A stretch of 64,000 nt of DNA. It comes from Saprospiraceae bacterium (GTDB taxonomy: Bacteria; Bacteroidota; Bacteroidia; Chitinophagales; Saprospiraceae). The notes below the pieces were generated by a model. It was not told the origin of the DNA and did not search any database. It saw only the letters and a program-made list of their open reading frames with translations. Every line of letters starts with the position of its first letter. Position 1 is the stretch's first letter. The stretch is taken from the NCBI GenBank assembly GCA_019638455.1, contig JAHBTU010000005.1, forward strand, positions 341,054 to 405,053. Reading direction: 5' to 3'. This document shows, in pieces, positions 63,461 to 64,000 of the stretch. Position numbers and translations under genes: made by a program.

Positions 63461-64000
63461 ATGCTCCCTCCTGAATTGGCACCACTTCTCTATCGGGAAC
63501 TCGAAAAAATCGCTGCCCGCACAGCATCGCGGGAGCAGGTGCTGGCGTTGGCCAATTTGTTGGAACGCATTTTTTTCGAGGCTACCCAACAGGAGCAAAT
63601 CGCGTTCAGCACCCTGTTTGCTCGCATCAGCTACGCCGGGCACAAGTTTCATTTTCAGGAAAACACGTTGCGCGGCGTCCATCATTTCCGCTTGGCTGCC
63701 AAGCGCGTGCGCAATGGCGGAGCGGCAAACGAGACGAGTGTCCGGTTGGGTTTGCACGCCGTGGCGGAATCCGTGTTGGTGCTGACGGGCGCAGCTATCC
63801 CCTCGGGTTTGGCGGAGCGATTGGGCGAAGCACCCCCGTCTTTTCAGGCAAGCGAAGCAGGAGGCGAACTGGCTTTTGCTGCGGTGCTTCGCGTCGTCGC
63901 GCTGGAAGACGATGCCGAACAAAACTGCCTCATCGCCACCGACGAGGAGCGGCCGGGGCAGTTCGTGCGCGTCCTGTACGGCTTGCCGGAACGCAACGAG
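63461..64000 (+). CDS. Start of a gene running off the window
   Basis: An open frame of 180 codons from ATG 63461 to the window end with no stop. The N-terminus MLPPELAPLLYRELEKIA is followed by ..KFHFQENTLRGVHHFRLAAK. The composition and length suggest the beginning of a large protein, and similar openings are known in superfamily-I helicase-like AAA proteins of this phylum, but the identification is not secure. Its minus-strand shadow (63440-63922) is rejected. Confidence 0.6.
   Translation, partial: MLPPELAPLLYRELEKIAARTASREQVLALANLLERIFFEATQQEQIAFSTLFARISYAGHKFHFQENTLRGVHHFRLAAKRVRNGGAANETSVRLGLHAVAESVLVLTGAAIPSGLAERLGEAPPSFQASEAGGELAFAAVLRVVALEDDAEQNCLIATDEERPGQFVRVLYGLPERNE

Noticed and set aside
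63440..63922. 160-codon minus-strand frame at the window end
   Set aside because: The plus-strand frame from 63461 is open to the window end with better composition and a natural ATG.

Overview
The window comes from a Bacteroidota genome, most likely a Saprospiria-type (Saprospiraceae) environmental bacterium. Four things point there. Large secreted proteins end in type IX secretion (T9SS) sorting domains. A GldH lipoprotein, a DUF4175-type coiled-coil membrane protein and a bacterial GGGP synthase are present. Several genes have TAnnTTTG-type -7 boxes about 15-30 bp before the start codon. Shine-Dalgarno sequences are largely absent. Placement below phylum level is inference; no rRNA or tRNA gene was recognised.

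Layout. 0-9.4 kb is ordinary core and housekeeping content: di-haem cytochrome-c peroxidase, UMP kinase, exonuclease III, a CBS/CorC protein, a TlpA-like thioredoxin protein, GGGP synthase, RsgA and a secreted M14 peptidase. 9.9-16.1 kb holds an FAD oxidoreductase, RarA and a 1219-aa secreted metalloprotease-like protein. 16.2-28.6 kb is an accessory island with host genes almost all on the minus strand: small secreted or lipid-anchored cysteine-rich proteins, a serine hydrolase and unknown secreted proteins, broken up by four complete insertion sequences (IS4, IS66, IS5, IS1). 28.6-30 kb is mostly decayed. 30.0-32.8 kb is one helical-repeat-like gene split by an IS630 element; 32.9-36.5 kb is a second, catalytically intact paralogue of the 16-kb protease. 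36.8-45.9 kb holds a LysE exporter, a 2115-aa T9SS adhesin-like repeat protein and a 20-unit tandem array. 45.9-64 kb returns to mostly core genes: acyltransferase, BlaI/M56 sensor pair with two palindromic operators, an OmpA-methyltransferase-GldH operon, a GT-C glycosyltransferase, CPBP protease, DUF4175 protein, amidohydrolase-like protein and the start of an unidentified gene.

Repeat ecology is the most distinctive feature. At least five intergenic repeat families occur, some nested in each other: family A (about 180 bp, four near-complete copies plus a fragment), family B (123 bp, inverted ends CACACTRCTGGACATT), family C (ends AAAAACTTAG), family D (141 bp, inside a B copy) and family E (about 100 bp, just downstream of genes). 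The tandem array at 44.6-45.9 kb is an amplification of one half of a family-B element.

Base-level reconstruction recovers three broken genes. Removing IS4 with one 10-bp target duplication restores a 168-codon secreted protein; removing IS630 with one TA restores a 550-codon gene; adding one base restores a 175-codon lipoprotein. The best candidate for an undescribed system is the minus-strand island at 12.5-28.6 kb, where GCxxC-type cysteine-rich secreted proteins, a 417-aa helical secreted protein and a metalloprotease with a degenerate zinc site lie in series. Its function is unknown.
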